Notes: generated by a model from the sequence alone, not told the origin. Numbered from the stretch's first letter, positions 49,850-61,977 are shown. The stretch is 64,000 bases of DNA from Romanomermis culicivorax (GCA_963922205.1 CAWUHX010000036.1:1302001-1366000), one strand, 5' to 3'. Made by a program: numbers and translations.

Positions 49850-50120
49850 CAAGTTTAAATTTTCCAAGTTTAAATTTTATAATTTCAAAATTTTTTAAAT
49901 TTCAAAATTTTTCAAATTTCAAAATTTTTCAAATTTCAAAATTTTTCAAATTTCAAAATTTTTCAAATTTGTTCATTTTAAGTTTTAAATTTGTTCGTGT
50001 TAAATTTAAAAATTTTTCAATTATAAATTGTAAAATTTTTTAATTATAAATTTTAAATTTGTTCATTCTAAATTTTGAAAATTTTCAATTATAAATTTAA
50101 AAATTTTTAATTTTAAAATT
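49850..50120. repeat. 17-bp minisatellite AAATTTCAAAATTTTTC
   Basis: Five near-perfect units run about 49883-49970, with drifted units on both sides. Confidence 0.85.
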
Positions 50121-50990
50121 TCCTATATGATCTAACAACGCAGTAGACACCAATAAGTAATACACCTGATTATAGCATGACAAAATAAATTGTGCTTGTT
50201 TGTCAATATTACTCTTAAAAACGTACTCTCAAAGCAATTTTTTGCAATGAAGGCCAAGTTTTGCATTCTGTCAACCAATATACCAGGTTTTCAGCCTTCC
50301 TCCAGCATTTTGTAAAAAAACATATTTTTTTGTTTATTTTCACTTGCTGAGATCAAATATTCAGTGAGTTGTTTGTAAATTGTGACTTTGCAGGCTCAAA
50401 AACGTTTGATGTTAACCTAAAAATAAAAAACTGAAAATGACCTCGAAAACCTTTAAAAGTCGAGGAATTTTGTTTTGGAAAACTGTTGGACACTGTTATT
50501 TAGTTTTCAGTTTATTTGCTCTGATACAATTACTATCATTTAAACCTTTTTTCGGACTTAGTAGTCGAAAATTACTACGTTTTCCTCTTTAATGACCCTT
50601 TGCCTCAAAATCTCGGAAAATCAATTATCTCTATTGCATCAAAGCCGCTTTATCCTAAGACATTGCAACTCTATCGCATATATGCTGTAGAATGAATGAT
50701 TTTTTAGGTATATAAATTTAGTTTTTTCAAAATGAAATTCCCTGACTATTCTATATTTCTTCCATGATGAAGTGACCGGAATTCATTCAATTTTTGAAAA
50801 AAAAGAAAATTCGGTGAATTTAGATTTTTAATTTTTTTGCAGATTTTCCAGGATGTAAAAAAGTGGAATAATCGAGAATTCAAGTTTGATTTGAAAAATT
50901 CAAAAGATGAATTTTTATTCTTTTCAATATAATTTCAATATAAATTCAATTTTTATAATAAAAATTCAACTTTTGAATTTTTATTATAAA
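50121..50990. other. AT-rich DNA, no gene seen
   Basis: No conserved frame, splice-bounded exon or repeat boundary is evident. Confidence 0.4.
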
Positions 50991-51545
50991 AATTGAATTT
51001 TACCTATTTAAAGTGTAAAATTGATCTTTTTGCACAAAAACGTTAAACTTACCTATTTTAATGTGTAAAGTTAAACTTTTTGCACTAAAAGCCTGAATTT
51101 TTCATGTTTAAAGTGCACAACGAACTTTTTACAGTAGAAAATTGAAATTATCAACCTTTCAATACGTAAAATTGATTTTTAGCAGTAAAAACCTTAAATT
51201 TTCTACTTTCAGATGTGCAAAATTGACATTTACCAAATGCTAAGCTGATATTTCACACTTATGGAAGTATAGTTATAAATTTTAGCTTTCCAAAGTAAAA
51301 CTAAACTTTTTGCAGTAACATGTTAATGATTTTCTTTTTTTCGAAGTAAAATCGAGTTTTTTGCAGTGAAGAGTTGAATTTGAAAAAAAGAGTTGAATTT
51401 TTTCTTATGTGAAGTGTAAACTAGACTTTTTTGTATTAGAAAGATGAAGGTTATATCCTCTGCAGATTGTAAATTGAAAATTTTTAACTTGGAAGATTGA
51501 TTTTTTCATGTTCAAAGTGTAAAAATGAACTTTTCACGTGGGAAA
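50991..51545. repeat. Degenerate minisatellite, about 50-bp unit, roughly ten copies
   Basis: Each unit has TTTAAAGTGTAAAATTGA or a variant, then CTTTTTGCA-TAAAA. Clear units start near 50996, 51047, 51097, 51147 and 51200. Later units drift and include insertions. Confidence 0.7.
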
Positions 51546-52395
51546 ATTTACACATTTTATATACCAATTTTTTACAGATTATTATATGATCAAGGAAACA
51601 TTGATTTGATATCAAAAGCTTAAGACGATTCGAAAATCCGCATTCGCCCTTCATTTTTCGATCGATATATTGGAAATCGATTGGAACAAAAAGGTCTATT
51701 AAGTCAATAATCTTGATTTTGGACGTTGAAAAGTTGATTTGGAAAATATTTGATTTTTACTGCAGGTGCATTAATGCCGAAGATCGGATTCAATCATTAG
51801 TTGGAGGCTGAGGAGGAGCCGAAAACTCGGTAGAAAATTAACGAAGTTCAACTTTGAAGCGAAAACTGTGAGAATTTCATAACAAAGCTGGAGAAAATTC
51901 GATGAAAACTATACAAAATTGGACAAAAATCATGGAAAATTCACCAAAAAATGTAACTTTCGACGCACAAGAAAAATCCATGGACTTGTCAATGACAACT
52001 GTGTTGGGCACCCTGTTGATGGCAAAGTCGCATTGGGAAATTGCCATGCAAATCGAACAAATGGACGACCAGCGGCGCAGACATTTTTGCATAGAAGTGG
52101 AGCGCCAAAGAAAGACCAAAAATGATAGTGAAAATCATTCGTTCAATATAATCGTTTTTTATTATATTTTTGACACATATTTTGCTGGCATCCATAAAAT
52201 ATTTCCCAGCACTTCCACCTTTATTTGCATATTATCGACTGTGGTTTATCCACATTCTTTTTAATATTTCGTCGGATATATTGATTTACATATTTGTTTA
52301 TTATTTAGATATTACCGATCGATGAAGGCGGAGGGCCAAAGGCCCAGGCGCCAGCTTGCAGTCAGCAAGCATTGGAAGAAGCGCTAAGGGTTCTA
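51546..52395. other. Upstream flank of the plus-strand Gypsy, no gene supported
   Basis: A 120-residue plus frame at 51902-52264 (acidic/basic mixed, with QRRRHFCIEVERQRK) has no recognised domain and no supporting splice sites. It may be part of the element's LTR region. Confidence 0.3.
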
Positions 52396-52620
52396 TTCAA
52401 GTAAGTCTATCCCTGAGGAGATTCCTTGTCTCATCTAGGAGACTGCGGAGCTCTCTGGTGAGGCCTCCCATTTGAGGTTAAAGTATCTTTGTTGTTGTAG
52501 GTCGGGGATAATGCACTGTTGCACTATCACTGAGGCTTAGCCAAGGGAGTAGTTCTAACAGGTCAGTTCAGACCCGAAGCCTCTATCTTTTCTTAACCTC
52601 TCTCAGAAAAGACCTGCACA

Positions 52621-52634
52621 ACAAGTGGTGGCTT
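52621..52634 (+). promoter_or_regulatory. Candidate primer-binding site of the plus-strand Gypsy
   Basis: ACAAGTGGTGGCTT is identical to the minus-strand motif at 13730-13743, though the flanking DNA differs. It lies 86 bases before the first ATG of the element. Confidence 0.5.
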
Positions 52635-52719
52635 TTAACTCCTCACCACAGAACTTTGTAGTCAGACTAGAAGAAAAGAAAATCCTCCAGGTTTCTAGAG
52701 AAAGTTAGCAGGATTTAAA

Positions 52720-53019
52720 ATGCCTAACGAAAGAATACCGAGAGGTAATACTTTGAATAGATCACCACCCCGAGTGGGGAGTGCTGGGAATCTTGTAAAT
52801 TTGGGAGATGGAGATCAGCAACGGCATGCTGCACCCGACCCAGTGATCCCAGATCAAACTCCCGCGAGGGTTCATCCATTGCAACAAAATGCAATGCATT
52901 TCACACCCCAAGACGCGGGTGTACCAATTGATTGCCCACCAGCAATTGCCATCGATCCGCAAGAGGCAGGACCGGTGAATCTGAACCCAGATGCCGATGG
53001 ACTGCCGCCGCCAAATTAG
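52720..53019 (+). pseudogene. Gypsy gag N-terminal leader frame
   Basis: A 99-residue Pro/Asp/Gln-rich frame from ATG 52720 ends in a TAG at 53017. It has no domain I can name. The capsid frame restarts in a different phase 45 bases later, so either a frameshift split one gag or this is a short upstream protein. Confidence 0.5.
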
Positions 53020-53063
53020 CAGGACCAAAGAGGGAGGTTATTATGCCCGAATTTTGACCAAAT

Positions 53064-54697
53064 TTGGATGAAAGGGATCCCGAACTCGATCGACGATTAG
53101 AGAGGATTCCACAGAATCAAGAGCGATTCCGGCCACAGGAAAGAGCTCCCGAAATGTCCAGGCAAGAGTTGGCGAGGCAGCTACAGGAATTGAAAGAGAC
53201 CGTCGAAGCTTTGTTGGACATAATCGCGAATGCCCCCACCAAGGACAATAAATGGGAAGCCGACAGTTGCCGACAGGAGCCGGATAGACAGGTTAGACCA
53301 TGTAATAGGGGTGCAGAAAGAGACAACCGTCTCTATGCTGGAATGAATGCATGCGCAGGGCCTAGTAATAGGCCTGAAATTGATGAAGGGCAAAGACTTA
53401 ACTTTGAGCTCAAAAGTTGGAGAGGTCCAGCTAGAGATCTTCAATTGGAGGGAGCTGAGCAATTGGCAGACCTCAGGAAACCAAATCAGATAGCTTCGCA
53501 GCATCCAACTTTAACAAGAACAGTCTATGATGGTACAGGAAATATAGCTGATCTAAATACCCTTAGATCAGATCAACTGGCATGTTTCCCATATAGGGAT
53601 TATCAGTTTGACAGAGACCACATACCATCAAATCAAGGAGGTGTACCACCTCAACGAGATCCAAATAGAGTTATGCTGCAATCTCTCAACTCTGATATTT
53701 ATCCAGTGTTAACAGCAGTTTATGATCAGAGGGAACTGCAACAAATAATTTGGCACAAGAGATTGTTGTTAGGAATATTGTTAAAGGTGTGTTACCCAAA
53801 CTTTTAGATGAGGGTATGGTAAATCATCAGGTGCTTAGTTTCTTAACAGCACTTGAAGGGGAATTCCGTAGGGATACACCGGAATCAGCCAAATATGAAG
53901 CACTGCTGAGGCTTTCTAAAGGTAGACCAAAGGCTGTTGCAGGAGACAACATGACCTATAGGGAGGCCAGGAGAGCCATCATAAATGTCTTTGCATCGCA
54001 GTGTAACCTGGAAATGTTAACCAGGGAGTTGTTTGAGATCCAACAAAGACCCAATGAACAGTTTTTTTTAAAGTTTTTAAAAAGGGTCAGTATTCTAGTG
54101 GAACTAGTAAAGGGTGATTTAGACTATCAGTCAATACAGAGACTGATTATCAACACCTTTATATACAAGAGTCATCCCACCTTTCAGTCTGAACTGAAAA
54201 ATTCGAAACATACCTTTAGAACTTGGTATGATCTAGCAGTAGAGGTTCATGACATTGAATGTAGGTACAGAAATGCCTTTCAGAGATATGGACCTAAGGG
54301 TACACAGCAGGATCCTATTGTTATTAATGAAGTAGGTATGCCAAGTGGGCATGATCCTGGAATTGCCGTAATTGCTAGGAATCAGTCAGAAGGATATCAA
54401 CAAGGCCAGAGACGAAGGTTTCAGCAACCATATCAAACTGTAGGTAATCAGGTACCGGCTCAAACCCAAAGGTCAAGGAGTGATTCTCCTGAAATAGAAG
54501 AGATTCCAGTTCGGGAAGCCCTTAGGGCTCAGACCAAAAAAGGTAAGAAAGAATTCCTTCTATTAAAAATTTCTAAAGAGATGGTACAACTGGTCCAAAG
54601 GTTTGATCAGCTTCAGCAAAAGGTTGATAATAGGCAAATGAAAAATCGATCTGATGTGGCCATACCCAGCACCAGCCAGGGAGGTCAAGTTTCCTGA
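53064..54697 (+). pseudogene. Gypsy gag: coiled coil and capsid, frameshifted
   Basis: The first frame (53064-53807) is charged, with a predicted coiled coil at SRQELARQLQELKETVEALL. A second frame (53750-54697) carries the capsid-like helical region, including LTALEGEFRRDTPESAKYEA and LFEIQQRPNEQFFLKFLKRV. The phase changes near 53760-53800. The capsid part is open for 315 residues and ends in a basic, Gln-rich tail. Confidence 0.75.
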
Positions 54698-54699
54698 GA

Positions 54700-55210
54700 T
54701 CCGACAAAGCCATGGTGTGAGTTCCATAAGAACATAACACATAATCCTGCAGACTGCAGGACATTGAGAGTGTTGTCCGAGCGCAGGAGCAGAGGCAGAG
54801 CCAGCATCCCTAGCTTCAACAGGGGAGGCTTCAACAGTTTTGCGAGAGGTAACTATGGAGGTAGATGAGGTTACCCTAATGCCAATTTTAATAGTAGAGG
54901 CAGAGGTGCATATAATATAGGCTATTCAGGTTATCAAGATAGCCATGAGAGTTACCAACAGAATTCCGACTATAACGAGTTTCTGGAATTCAAACCACAG
55001 AAAGAACTGCAGAAGCAGTATCAACAAATGCAGCAATTCCAACAGCAAGCTGCATTGCAGTCACCTCAGCTACCTCAGGCTATTACGGGTCTGACTCAGA
55101 CTCTTCAACAGGGTCAATTCACAAATCAGCAGCCCCAGAAGGATTATTCGAGTGTAATGGTTGCAAGGCAATCACAAATGAATCCTAAATCAGAGAGTGG
55201 ATTGCCCTAA
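54700..55210 (+). pseudogene. Gypsy nucleocapsid zinc motif and Gln-rich linker
   Basis: WCEFHKNITHNPADC gives C-x2-H-x4-H-x4-C, a zinc motif seen in this type of Gypsy gag. An RGG-like basic stretch (RGRASIPSFNRGGFN) follows, then a stop, then a Gln-rich frame (55028-55210). Confidence 0.7.
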
Positions 55211-55670
55211 TGTTGTATTAGGTAGCATTGTTCCAATGAACGTTATTGCGCCACAAAGTGTAGTACCATCGGTACAAGTAGTAAAGAGAGGCACACCAGC
55301 TAGCCCTCAGGAACAACATTTGCTGGATACGTCCCCCAGGACGGCCCCATTCCACATTGAGGTTGTTATTGGAGGTCGTAAGACATTGGCTCTAATTGAC
55401 ACAGGAGCTCAGTGTACTGTAATGTCAGCTAAGTTTCTGAAAGAAACTTTGGGTCCAGATTACACTGAATATCCGAGGATATTAAATGTTACTGTAGCCA
55501 ACGGTAAGACAGTCCAAGCCCATCGGTATATCCAATTTAGGATGGATACATTGTGTGGACAGTTCCCCCTAAAAGCAATTGTAATTCCTGAAGCAGGTGA
55601 AAATGTAATGGTGGGGACAGATTTTTTGGCTCATTCTCAGGTAGGAGCCAATAATAGAATAGGACAATGA
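55197..55670 (+). pseudogene. Gypsy aspartic protease
   Basis: The active-site motif LIDTGAQCTVMS is present at about residue 64 of the frame, followed by a flap-like region and VMVGTDFLAHSQVG at the position of the second conserved segment. The domain is complete in length; its continuity with gag and pol is broken. Confidence 0.85.
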
Positions 55671-55725
55671 TGCTCAACAACTGTCAGCAACAGATATATG
55701 TGATGCCCGACCAGCCCCAAACGTC

Positions 55726-57003
55726 ATGACCACGAGCGCCACGGAATCCATAATGAGCGCCGCCAACCAGTATCAGCCAAAGATTTGCCTGCTAGAGGTT
55801 TCGGTGCCAGTGGTGAGTGTGAATCTAATCTACTTACTTAGTGGTACTGATATACTTCTGAAAGCAAAACTTTGGGATAAGGTAGGCGAAAATTGCCTTA
55901 ATGGAATCATAATAGAATCAGAAGAAAATGAAAAAAGGTTCCACATTGATAGTCACATAGTAGATAGTACCAAAGATGATTTTGTAGTTATGGTATCCAA
56001 AAACACAGGATCAGGATGCCATTTGATATGTAATCAAATAATTGGCCATACTAATTCAGTATTGTGTGATGCCAATAACCAAGATCAATTAAAGGGGAAG
56101 ATAGTTGAGGATTTGGAGAAGCTGCAAGCCTGTGCAGTCCAAGCTAGACCTGATTCGACTCAATCAGATGAGAAAGAGTTCAAGGAAGCTTTGTACAGTA
56201 TGCTGGCTAAATCCAACATACCATCAAAACAATTGGAACAAGCTTTATGATATCTCACAAAATATAGAGACGTGTTCAGCTTGCCCAATGATCCTCCAAC
56301 TACTACACCCTACTTAACCTGTAAAATAAAGACAGAGGATGCAGCACCTGTGGCAAAAAGGTACCACAGGACTGCTATTAATTTAGGGCCACATGTTCAT
56401 GAGCATGTACAAGATATGCTCAAAATGGGTGTAATAGAACCATCAAAGTCACCTTGGGCAGCTCTGTTATTCCTTGTAGGTAAAAAGGATGGTACCAAGC
56501 GACCTGTAGTGGACTTTAGGGGTATAAATGATGTTACCTAGGATGATAAGTATCCCATTCCTAGGATGGAGGACTATCTAGACTGTTTAGGTAAAGCAAA
56601 GTTTTATACAACCCTAGATCTCTAATCAGGGTATTGGCAAGTGCCAATGGATGAGCAAAGCAAGGAGAAAACTGCTTTCATATGCCAGGAAGGGCTTTAT
56701 CAATTTAAAGTTATGCCCTTTGGCCTAAAAAATGTGCCAGCAGAGTTCCAGCGCATGATGGAACGAGTTTTGCATCCATATGTTTGGAAAATCTGTCTAG
56801 TATATATAGACGATATTATAGTGTTCTCAAATAGGTTTGAGGAACATTTGGTTAATTTAGAGCTAGTCCTGCAAGCTCTAGGAAAGGCTCATTTGACCTT
56901 GAAGCCGGAGAAGTGTGAATTTCTGCCAGAGAGTCCATTTTTTAGGACATATCTTAAATTTGGATGGAGTTTCCCCATATCCGAAGAAGGTCAAAGCTAT
57001 TAA
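55726..57003 (+). pseudogene. Gypsy reverse transcriptase with stops
   Basis: The reverse transcriptase reads in one phase from 55726 to about 56960, with stops near 56248, 56539 and 56623. Motifs: KMGVIEPSKSPWAALLFLVGK, YPIPRMEDYLDCL, YTTLDL, WQVPMDEQSKEKTAF, FKVMPFGLKNVPAEF and the catalytic box LVYIDDIIVFSN (about 56797-56832). The palm is recognisable and YIDD is intact, but the stops prevent translation. A frameshift near 56945 leads into the RNase H part. Confidence 0.9.
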
Positions 57004-57890
57004 TGATTTCCCATTCCCAGTGTCTAAACCTAAGCTGCAAAGGTTTCTAGGAATGTTGCAGTGGTGTAAAAAGTTCATACCAGGGTTGGCTAAACATACT
57101 GAACCATTGTATAAATTAACTGGGAAGAACTGTGTTTGGGAAATTACAGAGGTTCACGATCAGGCTTTTTGGAGCCTGAAAGAAGCACTATTGTCAGTGC
57201 CTTTTCTAAGGTATCCGGTTTTGGACGGGTCTGCGGACTTTGTCCTTCAGACAGATGCCACCGGAATGGCACTAGGAGCAGTTCTTTACCAGGAGACCAA
57301 GTCGGACCGCTGGGTATTTGCTTACAATAGCAGAATTTTAAAAGCGGACAAAAAGAAGTGATCAGCCACGGAAAGGGAGTGCTTGGCAATAGTGTATGGT
57401 TTGAAGTTATACAAGCACTACCTAGTAGGTCATAGAGTGATCATAAGAACTGATCACAAACCATTGTTGTCGATGAAGGTCAATGCAATGAACAATGGTA
57501 AATTGAAGAGATGGTACTCGTTAATCTCTCAGTTCAATCATAAGCTAGAGTATGTGCCTGGAAAACAAAATGCCATGGCAGACTTTTTGTCAAGGATGGA
57601 TGAACCAGAGGATCAAGCAGAAAAGATACCGCCTAAATGGGAACACATGTTCTCAAAGATAAACGAGAGTCTGAAAATCTGAAAGATCTAAAAGCACAGC
57701 TAATTGAGAAAAAGCATCTCAATTTGGTGAAGAGATTCAGAATTCTGACAGATCCGAATCCTGAAGACGGTACTCCGTTATATCTTAAGCCAAGAAATAA
57801 GAAAAATCAGAGGACTGATATAAGTCCGAGATTCACCAAAATTTATCCCGAAGATGCAAAACTGATATTAATATTGGTGTTCATGCATGT
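56960..57890 (+). pseudogene. Gypsy RNase H and truncated downstream linker
   Basis: The connection region (KVKAINDFPFPVSKPKLQRF) leads to RNase H: LQTDATGMALGAVLYQE with the first catalytic Asp, a TGA near 57359, then IIRTDHKPLLSM and KLEYVPGKQNAMADFLSRMD. The linker beyond (to about 57890) never reaches the integrase zinc finger. Matching region in the minus-strand copy: 7164-7660. Confidence 0.85.
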
Positions 57891-58229
57891 ATCTATTGAT
57901 TTTTATTTTTAATTTGCATAATTATGAACAATCAATGATCCCATTTTTATTTGTGTACTAATTAGACTACAGAAGTATGAAAATTTTCATTTTGAGACTA
58001 TATTAGTTATAACGATGGATATAATAAATTTTCGCTAAGGCGGATGTGTTGCAATATTATGCTTTGAAGAGGAACATAATTGAAATTGACCACATTGGAA
58101 AATAAAAACGTTGTTTCACAATTAGTAAGCCGATTTAGATGTTCCATTTGTAAATGCTGCAAATCAGCTTTGTCTTCAAGGTAAATCTTTCTCTGCTTCT
58201 GCTTCATCAGCTAATTGGCAACCCGTTTG
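57891..58229. other. Junction between the Gypsy copy and the DDE gene
   Basis: A minus frame at 58007-58207 (KQKQRKIYLEDKADLQHLQME) sits just after an acceptor-like CCAATTAG and might be an extra 3' exon of the DDE gene. I could not confirm a donor. Confidence 0.3.
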
Positions 58230-59379
58230 CTAAATATAGTAATGAGTAGCTTCTCCCACATCTGGCAACAGATGCGCAAGCTGAAACGTTTTGGACCATG
58301 GCAGATGATCAATGGGGCGACCAAAATCTGAAAATTTCACACAAAATTTATGGAATGCACAAGTAAAGCAAGTAGAAAGGCTTACTTGGAACAAAGTGAT
58401 GGTTCCAAGCATTAACGGCCGTTCGTGTACCAAACTCTGCTACAGGAATAAGTATTTGGCTGATTGCGAACAAGTGATGCGGTATGTCTCTATCAACCAG
58501 ATTTTTGGCTTCTAAATCTAACAAACAATACTTCAAAGGATAGCCAACATGCTTGTTTTGCTCCACCCACCAGTGTTCAACTCGGTTGTTCTTAAAAAAG
58601 TTGTAAAATAAACCACAAATTCTATAGTGAAAGCACCGTCAAACTATTGTAACCTTGTTAGATTTCACTTCTTTAACTGCAGGGCAATTGCTGTTAACAT
58701 ACTGCGACATAATATGTTGAATGAATTTTGATAGCACGAATTCCTTTCCATAGTCAACTATTACAGTCTCAAATAGTCTATACCTTTCTGTTGTATGCTT
58801 ATACACTTCGCGGTAAATCGTTTTGTTGTTTTTGCGCTTGCTGACTGAAAAAGCTGTGATGAAGCCTGAACAGCCATCAATGGCCACCACAAAAGTTACT
58901 CCATACATAGCGATCTATAAACAAATACCTTATATTGTTTACATCTGTGTGCTTGATATGCAGAATAATAGAATATTTGCTTTTTCATTTTGGTCCATAT
59001 GTAGATTATATCCAAAATGTGGGGCATAGTATGGCATCGGATTAATCTGTGCTTCAGTGCCCTGTTGCCGCCTGTAGTAATTCTCTGGGTGAATTTTCTT
59101 TAAACTGGCTGCCACGCGCTTGTCTCTACATTTAATTCCAATCGAGTCAAGATAACCTTTCATCATTTTGCGTCCATAAGTTCCACCCACCTGTAATAGT
59201 GTAGAATTGAATAATGCTGATGAATTTCAGAATGCCATCTTATTGAGACTGCTTACTGTATGAACTGCTTGCGTGACGGCTTGATCCAACTCTGTGTCAG
59301 AAATAACACCTTTTTTTAATGTTGTGGGTATCAAGAAATCTCCGATTGTTGAAATGCTAAGCTTGATACTGGGATACAT
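58230..59379 (-). CDS. DDE integrase-core (rve-like) protein, multi-exon, catalytic triad intact
   Basis: Exons (minus): 59379-59257, 59190-58981, 58914-58654, 58590-58386, 58327-58230; phases join throughout. Joins are GT-AG except the one after 58981, which uses GC-AG (AAA|GCAAAT). The fold is retroviral-integrase-like: first Asp in HMDQNEK, second in VDYGKEF, Glu in RVEHWWVEQ. The stretch GYNLHMDQNEK followed by YGVTFVVAIDG resembles a family of uncharacterised integrase-core proteins seen in invertebrates. Downstream AWNHHFVP and a FGRPIDHLPW end agree. Upstream, in the same frame, a TAA at about 59394-59396 precedes QHLQEMYPS, so either the N-terminus is shortened or translation begins at 59379. 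It could be a transposon gene or a domesticated copy. Confidence 0.75.
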
Positions 59380-59522
59380 TTCCTGCAAATGCTGTTACAC
59401 ATCGGGCAAGGTCATGTTTTTTCAATGTACAATGACCTCACATAATCAGCTCCGATGATACTCAGTTGTTCCATGATGGTTTGTTTCTAAAAAATGATGG
59501 TGTACCAGATCTTTCTTGTATC

Positions 59523-59745
59523 TAATATATAAGAGAGGAAATAGACAGAAAGAGAATAATGTTAAAAATATATAAAAGAAAAGCATGAAGAAAGAAAAAA
59601 GAAAGAAATGAAACCGAGAAAAAAAAATTGGACGGAAAAGTACAACAGAGAAAAAAATTAGTATGAAACAAAGAAAATATAAATATATTTAAATGAAAAA
59701 AATAAAGTGGAAAAAATGAAGAAAGATATGAAGAAAGATACAATG
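59523..59745. repeat. Purine-rich (GAAA-type) low-complexity tract
   Basis: The plus strand is almost all A and G, with AAGAAAGAAAAAAGAAAG-type phrases. A similar tract lies at about 60875-60960. Confidence 0.8.
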
Positions 59746-59785
59746 AAATAATGATTGATCTACTACTCACATAGTCAACAAAACG

Positions 59786-59791
59786 TTTATT
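59786..59791 (-). terminator. Polyadenylation signal for the RING gene
   Basis: AATAAA on the minus strand, about 71 bases past the RING gene stop codon at 59862-59864. Confidence 0.5.
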
Positions 59792-59861
59792 CAGATTAAA
59801 ATAAATGCACATTTTAATGTCACATTTCATCTTCTTCTTCATCAGTTTCGTAGTATGCTTC

Positions 59862-61966
59862 TCATAACTTCTTCAAAGACTCGCTGACTCCAGTTATTTC
59901 GAAAATTTCGTCAATTGATGCACGACAGCGTGGACAGTGCGGGTGTTCATTCAATGACCTATTCACACATTCCTTACAGCCAATTAACGAACGGCAATTA
60001 CGGCAGGCTTTGGGGTCGATCATTGCATCTTGGTAGCATATGGGGCACATAAATGTGCCTTTTAAAGCATCCAAAGCATTATCTAAGAAATACAAAATGA
60101 TAAGATTCACTAAAAATATTTTGTCAACTTAAAAATGTCTCTTGTGACCTTTCTTGCTTTTCAACTTTGTTTCGGCTAATAAGCTTTCATATACAATTCT
60201 AAAATCGGAGCTCAAACGGGCAATTTTTGATTTACTTCGTCCTAAATTAACCGAACTTGATGGACAGTCCGGTAGAGCCCACCAAATTCTAGAATTACGA
60301 GCACGATCGACCCAGAAATCTCTTTCTGCAAAAAAGTCCAGATACTATCAAAAAGTAAGGAAATTCCCCATTCTAGACTGTTTTTGGACATTTGGCCATC
60401 ATTGGCCTGGCTCGTCATATTTTGATTCCTACAATGTATGATCTGTCTGATCTGGGGTCGTTAGAAGTAGAACAATATGCTAATTCATCTTGTATGTACT
60501 CACCATCTGCTAAGGCTGTCGAAATAGGAGCACCTTCATTTGTACAAATTTTGTACCATATTTTTTCATCGGTATTTGATTTTCCATCTGTTCGATGAAT
60601 TTCATCGATTAATTTCGAATTTATCAATTGTAGACTAAATGGTTCATCGGCTGTGAATCGTAAGTAAATATCCTGTGGCGGAAAAACTCTACATCGCTTA
60701 TTTTCCACCCATTTTCCACGACGCAGAACAATGTTCAAATAATCTTGTCAAAGTTTTCGATTTCGTCCCGGCGATGGCACACCCATGATTGGTGTGCCAG
60801 GCATTGATGATGCCAGCATAGGCACTTGTCCAATCGGTAACCTAATAGAATAAGGTTTAACATATAATTCTGATGAAAGAAAGAAAATAAACAAAAGAAC
60901 AAAAAATAAATCAAAAAAAAAATCAGAGGAGAAAGCTTTGAGAAAAAATAATAACAGAAAAATTCCTGACGACCGTGCAGCTCCAAAATCTTTTGGGGAG
61001 GGTACATGCATAATTTACATATTTATTTTGTAAATTTACTCACTGATTACTAGCCAAGTAGGGATTTTGTACGTTCAATGATCGAACTACAGTGCTGAGG
61101 GATCCCGATTCGCCAATAACCCGGAAACCGACTGATGGGCCCCTATAATCGGTGCTAAATGTACCTTCTTGTGGCGCAAAAATTACGTTTTTCGAAACTA
61201 AACCGACAAGTCGAATTGTTTCCGGCCGCAGCTAAAAAAAATTAGATTTTTGAGATCAAGTTTGTTTTATCCCTAGAAAAAGATACACAGTATCTCCCCG
61301 ATTCCACCCCCCACGTTCCGCTTCCAGGCACACTTGCCCCAATTTTGCCCATTTAACCTGATAATTACTAGAATTAACCTGATTACCTTGATTAAACTGA
61401 TTACCCAATAAACCCCATACTTACTTACTCATAATGGATAAATGAATATTCGTGGATAGGTGGGTAGAGTGGAGACCATACATGTGCATTGGGGGAAGGG
61501 GGTTGCTTGGGCTTTTGACCCCACCAGAATGGCTGCTGACCTCCGCCAAATTTTCCCTGACATCCAGCAGAATTTGGCTTTTTGAAATTTTTCATAATTT
61601 TTATGCGCAAAGTGGGCAAAAAATGTAAAAATTTTCCCGCCCTTTGGACCATCGACCCCTACCCCAGATTTTTGGCACTGCTCATGCATGTTGAGGTCGA
61701 ATTGTGTGGGGCGAAAACTCCAAGGGGATAATGTGGCTCTGGGGAGGAAATGTGGGGTGAGGCGTAACCTGCAAACTGCAACAGGGTATTTCAAGAAGAT
61801 CGCAAAATGGTGAAGTTGCATGGGAATCAAATAAAATTTATCTTACTGAAAAAAGTTGACCCAAGTTTTGCATCGTCAGTTGCAATTGTAATACGTTATA
61901 ATCCGCTGGTTGATTGTCATTCCTGTCCGATTTGTACAAGGGAATTTGCATCTCTGGAATGTCCAT
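59862..61966 (-). CDS. RING-finger protein (probable E3 ligase), 4 exons, with one in-frame TGA
   Basis: Exons (minus): 61966-61847, 61231-61044, 60841-60504, 60082-59862; all are GT-AG and phase-consistent, 288 codons. The C-terminal RING (residues 228-268) is Cys-rich: CPICYQDA, CRNCRSLIGCKEC, then HPHCPRC, with pairs spaced C-x2-C-x10-C-x2-C-x5-C-x2-C-x10-C-x2-C. RING domains recruit ubiquitin-loaded E2. The first 215 residues match no family I know and include a Gly/Pro-rich stretch (104-128). Codon 134 is TGA (60750-60748), with coherent coding on both sides. The exon 1 acceptor is at 61978 and the frame is open above the ATG (LFIM), so another exon may precede, possibly near 63100. Confidence 0.7.
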
Positions 61967-61977
61967 TATAAATAGTC

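Larger units (their letters stand above)
52396..57890 (+). mobile_element. Gypsy/Ty3 LTR retrotransposon, plus strand, decayed and lacking integrase
   Basis: The order is leader, candidate primer site (52621-52634), gag, zinc knuckle, protease, reverse transcriptase, RNase H, as in Ty3/Gypsy. Several stops and frameshifts break it. Coding homology fades at about 57890, before the integrase that the minus-strand relative has. No 3' LTR is recognised. Its right neighbour is the DDE gene in the opposite direction. Confidence 0.9.

Noticed and set aside
49883..51545. CRISPR-like array
   Set aside because: Units are contiguous minisatellites without unique spacers, in an animal genome.
51902..52264. 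A host gene of 120 residues
   Set aside because: No domain, no splice support, and adjacent to a retroelement leader.
60748..60750. Selenocysteine codon
   Set aside because: No SECIS-like element could be assigned in the 3' end, and the surroundings do not match a known selenoprotein.
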